This document shows positions 39,284-49,121 of a DNA stretch of 64,000 bases, in pieces. The DNA lies in NCBI RefSeq assembly GCF_018598185.1, contig NZ_JAHESC010000010.1:1-64000 (forward strand). Direction: 5' to 3'. Source of the stretch: Dawidia soli (GTDB lineage: Bacteria; Bacteroidota; Bacteroidia; Cytophagales; Cyclobacteriaceae). Made by a program: the position numbers and the translations under genes. The notes beneath the pieces were generated by a model. That model made no database searches. It saw only the letters and a list, made by a program, of their open reading frames with translations, and was not told where the DNA came from. Numbering within the stretch: the first letter of the stretch is position 1; each line of letters opens with the position of its first letter.

Positions 39284-39313
39284 ATGTCAAATAACTTGAC
39301 ATTCTAGTGTCAA
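39284..39313 (+). promoter_or_regulatory. Inverted-repeat operator-like element
   Basis: Three alternating half-sites occur: ATGTCAA (39284-39290), TTGACAT (39296-39302) and TGTCAA (39308-39313). The first two form a perfect 7-bp inverted repeat with a 5-nt spacer. The third lies 12 bp on, about one helical turn. The element sits about 85 bp before the outer-membrane gene at 39398, so it may be an operator for it. No adjacent regulator gene is seen. Confidence 0.45.
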
Positions 39314-39397
39314 CGAGACAATATTGCGCCGTGAAATAGGTTTGGAGTATAGATGGAAACTAAACCCCATTAACAATTTGATAACACGCAACAAAAA

Positions 39398-40096
39398 ATG
39401 ACCCGATCCCTAACCTCCCTGTGTCGCTATATAGTTCTGCTGGCCTGTCTGACAATTTCCTTCGGAGCGTTCGCTCAACATGAGTATCGCGCGAAGGTGT
39501 ATCAACATACATCGTGGCGCCGCTCCGTATACCAGCAAGAGGGTGTAAATAATAGCAGGGATGTAAGCACGGGCACATTCTCGGTTGCGTTCAATATTAT
39601 TTCGCTCAAAGGCAACTTCCATCACGAGCTTGAGATCTTTGTGCCGGAGATCAACCGTCCGGCAGGTCACATCCAGTTTGCGACGGACTACAATCTCAGC
39701 CACGCCAAGGCGATAAAAGATGTGGTGAGTGCATACTCCTTCCGCTACGAGATCAACCAGGACATTACCAACGTCACCAAACGGTTTGTATTGAATCTCG
39801 GCGCGGGCATCAATCCCTATCATGTCGAGATCGATCGCAAACCGGTAGACCCCAGCTATTACAACATTCACGTAAAATATACGGGGGCGACGATCAATCT
39901 CATTCCTCGCGTCAGCTGCAACTTGTCGGAGCGGCTTAGCCTCGAGCTGAGCATGCCGCTGCACATCATTGACTTTCGCAAAGAATCGCAGCGTATAGAC
40001 AGTCCACTATTGCCCAGTGGCACGACTAGCACGAAACGTAAGTTCTTTGACGATATCTATACCGTCCGCTTTGGCCTGGCGTACGTGTTGTTTTAG
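39398..40096 (+). CDS. Outer-membrane beta-barrel protein of unknown family
   Basis: A 232-residue exported protein with signal peptide ending GAFAQ. The mature part is made of alternating strands and ends with a C-terminal strand closed by Phe (TVRFGLAYVLF), as expected for a small outer-membrane barrel recognised by BamA. No conserved family motif is recognised. It converges with the cyclase gene at 40093 and their stop codons overlap by 4 nt. The upstream region holds an inverted-repeat element. Confidence 0.6.
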   Translation: MTRSLTSLCRYIVLLACLTISFGAFAQHEYRAKVYQHTSWRRSVYQQEGVNNSRDVSTGTFSVAFNIISLKGNFHHELEIFVPEINRPAGHIQFATDYNLSHAKAIKDVVSAYSFRYEINQDITNVTKRFVLNLGAGINPYHVEIDRKPVDPSYYNIHVKYTGATINLIPRVSCNLSERLSLELSMPLHIIDFRKESQRIDSPLLPSGTTSTKRKFFDDIYTVRFGLAYVLF

Positions 40097-40854
40097 TCCA
40101 TAATCGCGACCACGCGGGCCGGTGCGGCGGAGGCACCTTTGATCTTCAGCGGAAAAAGCGCGACTTTAAAACCCTGGTACGGCAACGCATCGAGGTTGGT
40201 AAGCTGCTCTAAATGGCAGTATTCCTTATCACGACCCACCAGGTGCCCTTCCCAGAAGAGCTCTGCATTGCCGCTCTCCTTTGCCTTCTGCACCATATAA
40301 CGCAGCGGCAGATCCCAGCCCCACTGGTCGATGCCCATCACGTTGATACCCTGATCGATTAGCCATGCCGTTGCTTGCGCGCTCATGCCGGTGCCCCGCT
40401 CAAAGAATTCTTTTGTGCCCATATACTTGTCGCGCCCTGTTTTGATCAGCACGATCAGCCCCGGTTTCAGCGACAGGTTGTTCTTCGAAAGGAATTGTTG
40501 TATATCTTCTACGGTGATAGCCTCGAAGTCGGCCTTGTGTTTCATGTCAATGACAATGCCGTCGCCATAGCACCATTCCAGCGGCACCTGATCGATCGTT
40601 TTGGCCGGCTTGCCTTCGCTGGTAGGCGCATAGTGCCACGGCGCATCGAGGTGCGTAGTGGCGTGTACGCCCATCTGCTGGATCGTGTCATCGGCCCACC
40701 CGATGAAGTTCTTCGGAAACAAACGGAACGGCAGACCCAGGTAACGGATCAGCCAACGCGCCTTGCGGTGCGGCTTGTGTTTGATCCTGACCTTCATAAA
40801 GAATGGATCGCCGGCGTTGTACTGGATGGTTTTGGAGAGATCGATAATTTTCAT
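40093..40854 (-). CDS. Cyclase family protein (kynurenine formamidase-like)
   Basis: A metal-dependent hydrolase of 253 residues of the putative cyclase superfamily. The metal-binding motif HxxTHxDxPxH is HATTHLDAPWH at residues 64-74. It starts with IIDLSKTIQYNAGDPFF, the usual N-terminus. Relatives include KynB formamidase and cyclases of polyketide or isatin chemistry, so the substrate is open. The frame extends back to 40905, but the first 17 codons lack family similarity, so I take ATG 40854; this also leaves 10 bp after the stop of the PAP2 gene. Confidence 0.88.
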   Translation of the reverse strand: MKIIDLSKTIQYNAGDPFFMKVRIKHKPHRKARWLIRYLGLPFRLFPKNFIGWADDTIQQMGVHATTHLDAPWHYAPTSEGKPAKTIDQVPLEWCYGDGIVIDMKHKADFEAITVEDIQQFLSKNNLSLKPGLIVLIKTGRDKYMGTKEFFERGTGMSAQATAWLIDQGINVMGIDQWGWDLPLRYMVQKAKESGNAELFWEGHLVGRDKEYCHLEQLTNLDALPYQGFKVALFPLKIKGASAAPARVVAIMD

Positions 40855-40864
40855 GGCGGCAATG

Positions 40865-41668
40865 TTACCTATAACGAGGGCTTTTCGGCAACTCTCCCGT
40901 GTCACTTTCTTTTTTCACCATGGCACCGCGTACCGCCGGGATCGATAGCACCAGGCTTGCCAGCACGATACCCAGGGCGGCGCCGGCACTGACATCGCGC
41001 GCTGTATGCACGCCCAGGGCCACGCGGGAGATGGCTACGAGCATCGCCCACGCCAACGGAAGTACGTGTAACCATCGATACCGTCTCCCGGCTAAGTGAT
41101 AGATAAAAAAGGCGAGGATCGTTCCGAGCAGGAATGTATTAAAGGAATGGCCCGACGGAAAGGAGTATCCTACTTCGTCGATCCAGTGCGCGATCACGCG
41201 CGAATCCATATTCCGGAACGTAACCGTGTCGGGCAAGATCAGGTCTTCATAAAACTTCCTTCGCTCGGGTTCGGTCAGTAAGTAAAGCGAGTCCAGCCTG
41301 GCCGTAGACTTCGACTCGCGCAATATATAGGTATGGCTGGGCCGGTGTACGCGGATGAGCGTCTTGATCACGTTCTCGTTGAGGTAGGCAAACGATGCGA
41401 GCACGGCTCCCAGCGTTAGCACCGTCAGAAAGAATACCTTGGCCTTTTGTGTAAGCGAACGGAACGAACCGGCATATAAGATCGCCGCCAGCAGTACGAT
41501 GATCGTCGTGCCGCGCTGGCCGCCCGACTCCGTCATCCAATACATGAATGTACACCACGCACTATCGCGTGAGCACGCGCTGAATGCCACGGGCAATACA
41601 AAGACAGTAAAAACCAGCAGCCCATAAAACGACAGGACTGCCGGTATGATCGGACGGAGTAGCCGCAT
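40865..41668 (-). CDS. PAP2 family phosphatase
   Basis: An integral membrane phosphatase of 267 residues. The three PAP2 signature parts are present: KTLIRVHRPS near residue 105, the SFPSGHS motif near 172 and SRVALGVHTARD near 220. These supply the catalytic His and Asp and the phosphate-binding Arg. About five to six membrane helices are predicted. Family members dephosphorylate lipid phosphates such as undecaprenyl diphosphate or phosphatidate. Confidence 0.92.
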   Translation of the reverse strand: MRLLRPIIPAVLSFYGLLVFTVFVLPVAFSACSRDSAWCTFMYWMTESGGQRGTTIIVLLAAILYAGSFRSLTQKAKVFFLTVLTLGAVLASFAYLNENVIKTLIRVHRPSHTYILRESKSTARLDSLYLLTEPERRKFYEDLILPDTVTFRNMDSRVIAHWIDEVGYSFPSGHSFNTFLLGTILAFFIYHLAGRRYRWLHVLPLAWAMLVAISRVALGVHTARDVSAGAALGIVLASLVLSIPAVRGAMVKKESDTGELPKSPRYR

Positions 41669-41676
41669 GATACTAG

Positions 41677-42816
41677 TTACTTCAGCAACTCGCGCGAGAT
41701 CACCATTTTCTGGATCTCGGTAGTGCCTTCATAGATCTGTGTGATCTTGGCGTCGCGCATGAGTCGTTCTACATGATATTCCTTTACATAGCCGTAGCCG
41801 CCGTGGATCTGTACGGCTTCCGTTGTCACCTCCTGAGCGATCTGCGAAGCAAACAGCTTGGCCATGGCGGCGGCCTTTACAAAATCCTGGCGTTGATCCT
41901 TGCGCCAGGCCGCCTGGTGCACCAGCAGGCGAGCGGCGTCGATCTTGGTGGCCATCTCGGCCAGCTTGAATTGAATAGCCTGGTGTTCTGACAGGTTCTT
42001 GCCAAACGCCTTGCGTTCTTTCGAATACGTTAAGGCAAGCTCGTACGCGCCGGCAGCAATGCCCAGCGCCTGCGAGGCAATGCCGATACGGCCCCCGTTG
42101 AGGGTCGTCATAGCAAAGCTGAAACCGAAGCCATCGTCGCCGATGCGGTTGGCCTTGGGCACCTTCACATCGGTGAACATCAGCGAGTGTGTGTCCGATC
42201 CGCGAATACCCATCTTATCTTCTTTCTTGCCTACGACAAAACCCGGCATGCCCTTCTCGACGATCAGCGCATTGATGCCTTTGTGTTTTTTTGCCGCGTC
42301 GGTCTGTGCAATGACAATGTATACACTTGCACTGTTGCCGTTGGTGATCCAGTTCTTGGTGCCGTTCAGCAAATAGTGATCGCCTTTGTCTTCGGCCGTC
42401 GTGCGCTGGCTGGTGGCGTCAGAACCCGCCTCCGGTTCGGAGAGGCAGAAGGCGCCGATGATCTCACCCGCCGCCAGACGCTTCAGGTATTTTTCCTTTT
42501 GTTCTTCGGTACCGTATTTTTCCAGGCCCCAGCAGACAAGGGAGTTATTGACGGACATACACACAGACACCGACGCATCTACTTTCGAGATCTCTTCCAT
42601 GGCCAGCACATACGAGATGCTGTCCATGCCGCCGCCGTTGTATTTCGGGTCGACCATCATGCCCATAAAACCGAGCTCGCCCATTTTTTTGATCTGGTCC
42701 TTTGGAAACTTTTGTTCGGTGTCTCGTTCGATCACACCTGGTAGAAGCTCGTTCTGTGCAAAATCGCGTGCCGCCTGCTGTACCGCCAGGTGCTCTTCCG
42801 TAAGTTGAAAATTCAT
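41677..42816 (-). CDS. Acyl-CoA dehydrogenase
   Basis: An FAD enzyme of 379 residues that removes hydrogen across the alpha-beta bond of acyl-CoA. The FAD-binding FCLSEPEAGSD and WITNG motifs are near 130-170. The catalytic base is Glu363 in IYEGTTEIQ. Length and sequence suit a short-chain (butyryl-CoA) type. It stands next to the PAP2 gene (8-nt gap) on the same strand. No ETF genes are seen in the window. Confidence 0.95.
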   Translation of the reverse strand: MNFQLTEEHLAVQQAARDFAQNELLPGVIERDTEQKFPKDQIKKMGELGFMGMMVDPKYNGGGMDSISYVLAMEEISKVDASVSVCMSVNNSLVCWGLEKYGTEEQKEKYLKRLAAGEIIGAFCLSEPEAGSDATSQRTTAEDKGDHYLLNGTKNWITNGNSASVYIVIAQTDAAKKHKGINALIVEKGMPGFVVGKKEDKMGIRGSDTHSLMFTDVKVPKANRIGDDGFGFSFAMTTLNGGRIGIASQALGIAAGAYELALTYSKERKAFGKNLSEHQAIQFKLAEMATKIDAARLLVHQAAWRKDQRQDFVKAAAMAKLFASQIAQEVTTEAVQIHGGYGYVKEYHVERLMRDAKITQIYEGTTEIQKMVISRELLK

Positions 42817-42891
42817 AGAATAATAGCGTATGGGTTAATGATAGAGAGGCAATATACTGTGCGTTTCTTTTTGTTTATAGGCAGCGCGCCG

Positions 42892-42925
42892 AAAAAAGAG
42901 AAGCCCGGGCGGAAGGCCCGGGCTT
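42892..42925 (-). terminator. Terminator of the zinc metallopeptidase gene
   Basis: The 10-bp stem AAGCCCGGGC/GCCCGGGCTT with a 5-nt loop lies 26 nt after the peptidase stop on the minus strand and is followed (in minus sense) by CTC and a T-run. Confidence 0.85.
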
Positions 42926-42950
42926 TGTGTGCTATAGTTGCGATAGACTT

Positions 42951-43649
42951 TTACTCGTCGCGCTGACCGAGGAACAGCATCACGTAGTAGAACAGGATTG
43001 TCAGCGCACCGATGGCAGCCACCACGTACGTCATGGCGGCCCATTTCAGCGCGTCTTTGGCCATACCGTATTCGTTGTTGTTTACAATGCCGCGGGCTTG
43101 CACCCACGCCAGGGCACGCTTGCTGGCATCAAATTCTACCGGCAGGGTGATCAGCGCAAACAACGCAAACACGCCGTAACACGCTATAATGATCAGCAGC
43201 GCCAGGTTCCAGGGAATTACGTGCGATGCAAAGATGGCACCGAACATCATCGCCATGAACAGAAAGTTGATGATTTTCGCGCTGACGTTCTGGATCGGCA
43301 CCATGGCCGAACGAAACTCCAGCATGCTATACGCCCGTGCATGTTGCACAGCGTGACCGCATTCGTGCGCGGCTACGGCGGTTGCGGCGGCGTTGCGGCC
43401 GTGGTATACTCCTTCGCTCAGGTTTACCGTTTTGTTGGCCGGGTTATAGTGGTCCGTCAACTCACCTTCTACGCTGATGACCTGCACATCGTGAATGCCG
43501 TTATCGGCCAGCATCAGCCGGGCCACTTCGGCGCCCGTCAGGTCGCGGGTCAGATGCGTTTGTGAATATTTTGCAAACTTGCTTTTCATCCGGGCACTGA
43601 CGATCATGCCGATCACCATGAAGAAAAGACCAATTACGAAAGCTCCCAT
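42951..43649 (-). CDS. Membrane zinc metallopeptidase (YugP-like)
   Basis: A membrane protein of 232 residues of the neutral zinc metallopeptidase type. The zinc motif HECGH is at residues 95-99, in a VAAHECGHAVQHA context. One membrane helix lies at the N-terminus (MGAFVIGLFFMVIGMIVSAR) and three more at 120-230. The family is common in bacteria and poorly characterised. It lies alone with its own terminator. Confidence 0.93.
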   Translation of the reverse strand: MGAFVIGLFFMVIGMIVSARMKSKFAKYSQTHLTRDLTGAEVARLMLADNGIHDVQVISVEGELTDHYNPANKTVNLSEGVYHGRNAAATAVAAHECGHAVQHARAYSMLEFRSAMVPIQNVSAKIINFLFMAMMFGAIFASHVIPWNLALLIIIACYGVFALFALITLPVEFDASKRALAWVQARGIVNNNEYGMAKDALKWAAMTYVVAAIGALTILFYYVMLFLGQRDE

Positions 43650-43785
43650 GTGTATTTATTGATTTAAAAAGATTGTTTCAATTTTCTCGAAAGGCTAGGT
43701 GTCAAGGTTTGCGCCAAACCCTAAATACTGCCAATTCGACATAATAGCAAACGAAAATACGAGGTTTCTGGTTCTTAAAAATCGA

Positions 43786-45705
43786 TTAGGACGCCGGCTT
43801 GCCTTGACGGCAGGGGGCCTGTGGCAGACTGATGCTCACCTCGGTGCCTTCACCGGGTGTGCTCGAAAGATCGAGGGTGCCGTCGTTGCGGCTGATAAAT
43901 TCCTGGCACAGCAAAAAGCCCAGGCCGGTGCCTTTCTCCTGCTGTGTGCCCGTTTTGGTGAAATATTCGTGGCTGTTCAATAAACGCGCCTTTTCATCCG
44001 CCGTCAGGCCAATGCCGTAGTCGCGTACGCGCAATGTGCACATCGTGCCCTGGGCGACAGCCGATACGATCACCGTACCGCCCGACTTGGAAAACTTGAT
44101 GGCGTTATGCAACAAGTTGCGGAGAATGAGCTGCAGCTGGTTGGCATCGGCCAAGATCGCCAATCCCTCGCCAATTTGTTTGTCTAATGTTACCTGCTTG
44201 CGTTCGGCAAACTCGGCCAGCAGCCCGCTGGCTTCATCTACCGCCTGCTGCAAGGCAATGGTCTTCTTCTCCGTGCGAATACCGTCCATTTGACTCAGCG
44301 ACCAGTTGAGCAGGTTCTCCAAGGTGCGCTGCGTGCTGTTGAGATTGGTTTTGAGCTTGTCTGACACGGCTATAAATTCCTGGGGCGTCATGATGTTTGC
44401 CGTCAGCAGGTGTAACAGCGACTGCAAGTTTGCGATCGGCCCGCGCAGGTCGTGGCTGATCACGGAGAACAGCTTCGACTTCAGCTGGTTGAGCTGTTGC
44501 AGGAACTCCGCTTGCGATTCGATCTCCTCTTTTTGTTGTTCCATCGCCAGGTTGCGCTCCGCCAGTGCCTGGTTGGCACGTTGCTGCAGAATGCGCAGGC
44601 GCACCAGCAACAAAACAACCGCTGCCAGCAGCACGACGCCAACCGCCAGCACCAGCATCAGCATGCGCTGAATTTCCACCCGGTGGGTCTGTGCCAGGTT
44701 TTTCTGCCCCAGCGTTTCGATCGTACGGTCCTTCGCTTCCAGTGCATAGAGCGATTGCATCTCCTGGATCTGCCGGCTCTTCTCGGCGTTGTATAAACTG
44801 TCTTTTAATATACTTACCCGCCGGAATTGCTGTGCCCCGGAAAGGCCCCGGCCGGTTTGCGTATAGATCTCCGCCAGCAAGCTGCGTGCACGCACCTGCA
44901 GGGCCATGTTGTGGATCCGCTCGTTCAAGGCAATAGAGCGGTTTACGTAATGCAGGGCGCGGATGTACTGCTTTTGGCGATAGGCAATGTCGGCGGCATA
45001 GTAATACGAAAAGCCGAGGGCGCGCGTGTTGCCCACCAGGCTGTCGAGCGTCATCGACTTACGGTTGTAAATATCGCTCCTGGCATAGTCGCCCATATCC
45101 AGATACGCCTTCGCCTTGCGGCCATACAAAATGCTGACGCGCATCGAGTCGTTTATTCCCAGGTAATGCGCAATGCCCTTGTCGGCATAGGCAATGGCAG
45201 AATCGTATTGTTCGGTTTCCGATAGCAGTGCAGACGTTTCGCGGTAGGTGTCGGCCAGCAATCGGTCATCGTGATGCTTTTCGGCCAGGTGCCGCGCTTT
45301 GTTCAGAAATTCCTCCGCCTGCGCGTAGTCATCCCGGTCAATGAACGTGCGTGCAAGCGTCAGCATCACCAGGCCACGCAGGGTTGCATAGGCATGCGGA
45401 TCCCGTTCCAGCAGGCGCAGCGCTTTGTAGCCGTACTCGGTGCTGAGCCGGTAGTTGGCCTTGGTCCAATTGGCTTTGCTCAGCACATAATAGCTATACG
45501 CTTCGAGGTAGAGATTCTTTTTCGGTTGGACTTGACTGAGCACGGCGTGCGCCAGTGCAATCGATGAATCAGGTTGAGAAAGAACAAGACCATACGCCTG
45601 GGAAGCCATGCCGGCGAGATGAACGCTGTCAGCCGTTTGCAGCGCCGGGGCAACAGGAGAAAACCCTGCCGCGGCATACCATAAAAGCGCTATAATTCCC
45701 TTCAT
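43786..45705 (-). CDS. TPR-containing sensor histidine kinase
   Basis: A 639-residue kinase. A signal peptide or N-terminal helix is followed by TPR-like repeats (about 25-320), which would lie in the periplasm. A membrane helix covers about 348-369. Then comes a coiled coil (375-410), the HisKA dimerisation helix with phospho-acceptor His418 (SVISHDLRGP), and the HATPase domain with N box (LLHNAIKFS), G1 (DYGIGL) and G2 (GTGLGF). No response regulator gene is adjacent. It diverges from the TonB receptor at 45876, which could be its target. Confidence 0.93.
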   Translation of the reverse strand: MKGIIALLWYAAAGFSPVAPALQTADSVHLAGMASQAYGLVLSQPDSSIALAHAVLSQVQPKKNLYLEAYSYYVLSKANWTKANYRLSTEYGYKALRLLERDPHAYATLRGLVMLTLARTFIDRDDYAQAEEFLNKARHLAEKHHDDRLLADTYRETSALLSETEQYDSAIAYADKGIAHYLGINDSMRVSILYGRKAKAYLDMGDYARSDIYNRKSMTLDSLVGNTRALGFSYYYAADIAYRQKQYIRALHYVNRSIALNERIHNMALQVRARSLLAEIYTQTGRGLSGAQQFRRVSILKDSLYNAEKSRQIQEMQSLYALEAKDRTIETLGQKNLAQTHRVEIQRMLMLVLAVGVVLLAAVVLLLVRLRILQQRANQALAERNLAMEQQKEEIESQAEFLQQLNQLKSKLFSVISHDLRGPIANLQSLLHLLTANIMTPQEFIAVSDKLKTNLNSTQRTLENLLNWSLSQMDGIRTEKKTIALQQAVDEASGLLAEFAERKQVTLDKQIGEGLAILADANQLQLILRNLLHNAIKFSKSGGTVIVSAVAQGTMCTLRVRDYGIGLTADEKARLLNSHEYFTKTGTQQEKGTGLGFLLCQEFISRNDGTLDLSSTPGEGTEVSISLPQAPCRQGKPAS

Positions 45706-45875
45706 TCGTCATAAAACGTTGAAAGTAAAATCTTTCCCGCATGACATAAAAATCAATTCATCGTAAAAAGGCATGTAAGGTTCACCACTCATAAAATACA
45801 TTTTTTTAGGCCTCCATAAAGTACAACGCGGCCCACATATTGTTTTGTTATCTTTATACGTTACAGCGTAACAAT

Positions 45876-48155
45876 ATGCGGCAGAGCCTGAGTTTGATAA
45901 TGTTCGTGTTGATCGGCTATGTTGCGGTGGCGCAACAAGTAACGATCAAAGGCACCGTGCGCGACGCCAATGGCGAACGCTTGCCCTCCGCCTATGTACT
46001 CTTTACGCCCGACTCCACCTACATCGCTACCGACAGCCACGGCCATTTTTCCGTGCGTGTGTCCACCGGCCGCAAGGTATGCCAGGTAACCTATATTGGG
46101 TACGAGCTCTATCAGCAGTCGTTCCGGCTGCGCGGCGATACGACACTTACCGTAACGCTCCGGCCCACCGCCGGCCAGCTGCAGGAAGTGGTCATCACGG
46201 GTGCGCGCAACGCACAGCAGGACGTTTTTAACTCCAGCCGCACCAGCACGTACCTGCTCACACAAGAGGATATCAACGCATTGCCTGTACTGGGCGGCGA
46301 AGCCGACGTCATCAAAACCTTGCAGCTGTTGCCCGGCACGTTGCGCGGCGCCGACGGCAGCTCCGACATCTTTGTGCGTGGCGGCGCCGCCGATCAAAAT
46401 CTCGTGCTGCTCGACGACGTGCCCATCTACAACACCAGCCACCTCTTCGGATTCCTGTCGGTATTTAATCCCGACATCCTCGACCACGTAGAGGCTATCA
46501 ACGGAGGCTTTCCCGCCGAGTTCGGCGGCCGCCTGTCGTCCATCCTCAACATCAAAACCACGGCGGAAGTGCCCACGCGCACACGCGTATCCGGCGATAT
46601 CGGTGTGCTGGCGTCGCGCCTGTTCATCGAGCAGCCCCTGGTGAAAGACAAAGCAAGCATCTGGGTAGCCGGCCGCCGAACGTATATCGACCAGGTGGTA
46701 AAGGCACTCGGCGAAGAATTGCCCTATTTCTTTTACGACCTCAACGGCAAGATACTGCTCAAGCCCACCCCGCGCGACCATATCGAAATAAGCTACTATG
46801 GCGGCGACGATGTCCTCGACCTCTTTCGCGATCGCGACAACGACGGCAGCGGCTTTACCACGACTTACGAAGCCGGCAACAACAGCCAATCCGCCCGTTG
46901 GGTGCACACCTTCGACGGCGGCTGGAAGAGCGAGCTGTCGGCGATCCGCTCCGAATACAAGTATAACATCCGCAATGCCTTTGAAGACAACGAGCTGGTG
47001 GCATTCTCCGACATCGAAGATTATGGCGCCCGTTGGTCCATACACAAAGACTCCCTGCGCGGCGGCGCAGCCTTTAAAACCGGCGCCGAGTGGACGCGCC
47101 ACGCCGTCAGCCCCAACATCATCAATACCGAAGGCGCGTTTTCACAGCTCTTTGAGAGCAGCGTTGCCCAGGGCCGGATCGCCAACGAATTCGCCGTGCA
47201 CGGGCAATATGAATGGTCGCCGCTGAAACACGTGCGCATCAATGCCGGCTTGCGCGGGTCGATGGCCGTCGTCGAGAACCGTACCTATGCCAATCCCGAA
47301 CCCCGCCTGTCCGCGCGCTATACACTGACGGACAACCAGGCACTCAAGCTCAGTTATTCGCGCATGGTGCAGTATATGCACCGCATCTCGAGCTCTGCGG
47401 TATCGTCGCCCACCGACATCTGGTACCCCGTAACCGAAGACGTTGTGCCGCAAACCTCCAACCAGGTAGCGCTGGCCTGGCAAAACACCTTTCGCGAAGA
47501 CAACATATTCCTGAGCATCGAGGGGTACTATAAATCCATGGACCACCTCATCGGCTACGAAGAGGGTACCAACCTGTTTATGAATAACGACTTCGAGTCC
47601 CGGCTCATTCAGGGCAAGGGCAGCGCATGGGGTCTGGAGGTGCTGCTGCGCAAGGAAGCGGGCCGCTTCAAGGGATGGATCAGCTATACGCTGTCATGGT
47701 CGCGGCGCCAGTTCGACGAGGTTAACGGCGGCGCCTGGTTTTATTCGCGCTACGACCGGCGCCACAACGGGGCCATTGTGGGACAATATGCCCTGGGTAA
47801 ACGCTGGGCCGCATCGGTGGTGTGGGAGTTCATTTCAGGCTCGCGGTTCACACCGATCGTTGGGCAGTATGCCGTGCTGGCGCCCACACTCACCGGCGTA
47901 GACCTCATTCCCATATTTTCCCGCATCAACGCCGTGAAACTGGCCGACGCCCACCGGCTCGACATCGGCATCAAATTTAAAAGCCGTCCACACCGCCGCT
48001 TTCAGTGGGAATGGTTTGCAGGCATATACAATGCCTATAACCGCGCCAACCCGGTGGCCATCACCATCGAGCAGGAGGACGACGGTACGTTGCGCTATGA
48101 ACAGCCGGGCCTGTTCGGAGCGATCCCTTTCATCAGCTATGGCTTTAAATTCTAA
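45876..48155 (+). CDS. TonB-dependent outer-membrane receptor
   Basis: A 759-residue receptor. After the signal peptide (ending VAVAQQ) there is a carboxypeptidase-regulatory-like domain at about 20-105, then the plug (about 110-220, with SSDIFVRGGAADQNLVLLDD) and a 22-strand type barrel to the C-terminus, which ends in Phe. It is shorter than SusC receptors and has no SusD neighbour. The DUF4249 lipoprotein 12 nt downstream is the usual partner of this receptor class. Substrate is unknown. ATG 45876 begins the signal peptide; an open frame 12 codons longer has no support. Confidence 0.94.
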   Translation: MRQSLSLIMFVLIGYVAVAQQVTIKGTVRDANGERLPSAYVLFTPDSTYIATDSHGHFSVRVSTGRKVCQVTYIGYELYQQSFRLRGDTTLTVTLRPTAGQLQEVVITGARNAQQDVFNSSRTSTYLLTQEDINALPVLGGEADVIKTLQLLPGTLRGADGSSDIFVRGGAADQNLVLLDDVPIYNTSHLFGFLSVFNPDILDHVEAINGGFPAEFGGRLSSILNIKTTAEVPTRTRVSGDIGVLASRLFIEQPLVKDKASIWVAGRRTYIDQVVKALGEELPYFFYDLNGKILLKPTPRDHIEISYYGGDDVLDLFRDRDNDGSGFTTTYEAGNNSQSARWVHTFDGGWKSELSAIRSEYKYNIRNAFEDNELVAFSDIEDYGARWSIHKDSLRGGAAFKTGAEWTRHAVSPNIINTEGAFSQLFESSVAQGRIANEFAVHGQYEWSPLKHVRINAGLRGSMAVVENRTYANPEPRLSARYTLTDNQALKLSYSRMVQYMHRISSSAVSSPTDIWYPVTEDVVPQTSNQVALAWQNTFREDNIFLSIEGYYKSMDHLIGYEEGTNLFMNNDFESRLIQGKGSAWGLEVLLRKEAGRFKGWISYTLSWSRRQFDEVNGGAWFYSRYDRRHNGAIVGQYALGKRWAASVVWEFISGSRFTPIVGQYAVLAPTLTGVDLIPIFSRINAVKLADAHRLDIGIKFKSRPHRRFQWEWFAGIYNAYNRANPVAITIEQEDDGTLRYEQPGLFGAIPFISYGFKF

Positions 48156-48167
48156 CGATACCGCTAT

Positions 48168-49052
48168 ATGAGGCAACGCACACGCACACAGCAACACGGT
48201 ATGATCGGCGCAGGACTTCTGGCGCTGGGTTTCCTGGTGGGCAGCTGCTTGCCCGATCCGCTCCCGGTAACAGGCATCCCCGTCCTCAAGCCCGAGATCG
48301 TCGTGTCGACCCAGATCATCCCGGACGCATCACTCGCCGTTCTCCTCACCAAAAGCTTTGGCGCCCTCGATTTCAGCGACGACAGCGACCCGCAGGAGCT
48401 CATTGAGCAGATCGCCGTAGACGACGCCGTCGTTACCGTTACCGGCCCCGACAGTACATACCGGCTGATCAACCTGGGCACCGGTGTATACGGCGGCATC
48501 TACATACCGTTTCAGCCCCGCGCGTCCTATCGCCTGGATGTGACGAGTGAATCCCTTGGCTCCGTCACGGCCACCACCACCGTGCAGCCGCCCGTCTCCT
48601 TCGACGAACTGATCACCGAGTTGTATTTTAATGGCTTCGACGATACGTTGCTGCAGGTCACACACCAGTTCGCCGACCCCGTCGGCAAGGACTGGTATAT
48701 GATCAACGTGCAGGACCTGAGACGCCAGGATGCCCTCGAGAACCTCCTCAATCCGCGTAGTTTCACACGATTGATCGACGACGCGAACTTTGATGGACGA
48801 AATCACCGCGAATCGTTCCGCGTGATCTATCGCGACTACTACGTGGGCGATACAACTGCCATCTACCTGGCGCGCATTAGCGAAGAATATTATAACTTTA
48901 TGAAACTACGACTCGATAATCGTTATAGTTTTACGGAATATCTCAGCGAGCCGGTAAACTACCCCACCAACGTAGTCGGAGGGAAGGGATTCTTTAATTT
49001 ACAGGTGCCTGACGTACGGATCGTGATCGTGGGGACGGAGGGGATGGAGTAG
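48168..49052 (+). CDS. DUF4249 family lipoprotein
   Basis: A 294-residue lipoprotein with lipobox VGSC near residue 27, followed by LPDPLPVTG. The beta-sandwich body fits DUF4249, whose genes lie next to TonB-dependent receptors in Bacteroidota and whose products probably sit on the cell surface as receptor accessories. It follows the receptor by 12 nt and is certainly in the same operon. The ligand is not known. Confidence 0.85.
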   Translation: MRQRTRTQQHGMIGAGLLALGFLVGSCLPDPLPVTGIPVLKPEIVVSTQIIPDASLAVLLTKSFGALDFSDDSDPQELIEQIAVDDAVVTVTGPDSTYRLINLGTGVYGGIYIPFQPRASYRLDVTSESLGSVTATTTVQPPVSFDELITELYFNGFDDTLLQVTHQFADPVGKDWYMINVQDLRRQDALENLLNPRSFTRLIDDANFDGRNHRESFRVIYRDYYVGDTTAIYLARISEEYYNFMKLRLDNRYSFTEYLSEPVNYPTNVVGGKGFFNLQVPDVRIVIVGTEGME

Positions 49053-49121
49053 CGATGACAGCGCCGGCGCGGCACGTTCTTTTAATGAGTGACCAGAAAA
49101 TTATTAACCGTAAAAACGGCT

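Noticed and set aside
45861-47102. 413-residue minus-strand open frame opposite the TonB receptor
   Set aside because: Antisense shadow of the receptor gene, which has clear plug and barrel motifs.
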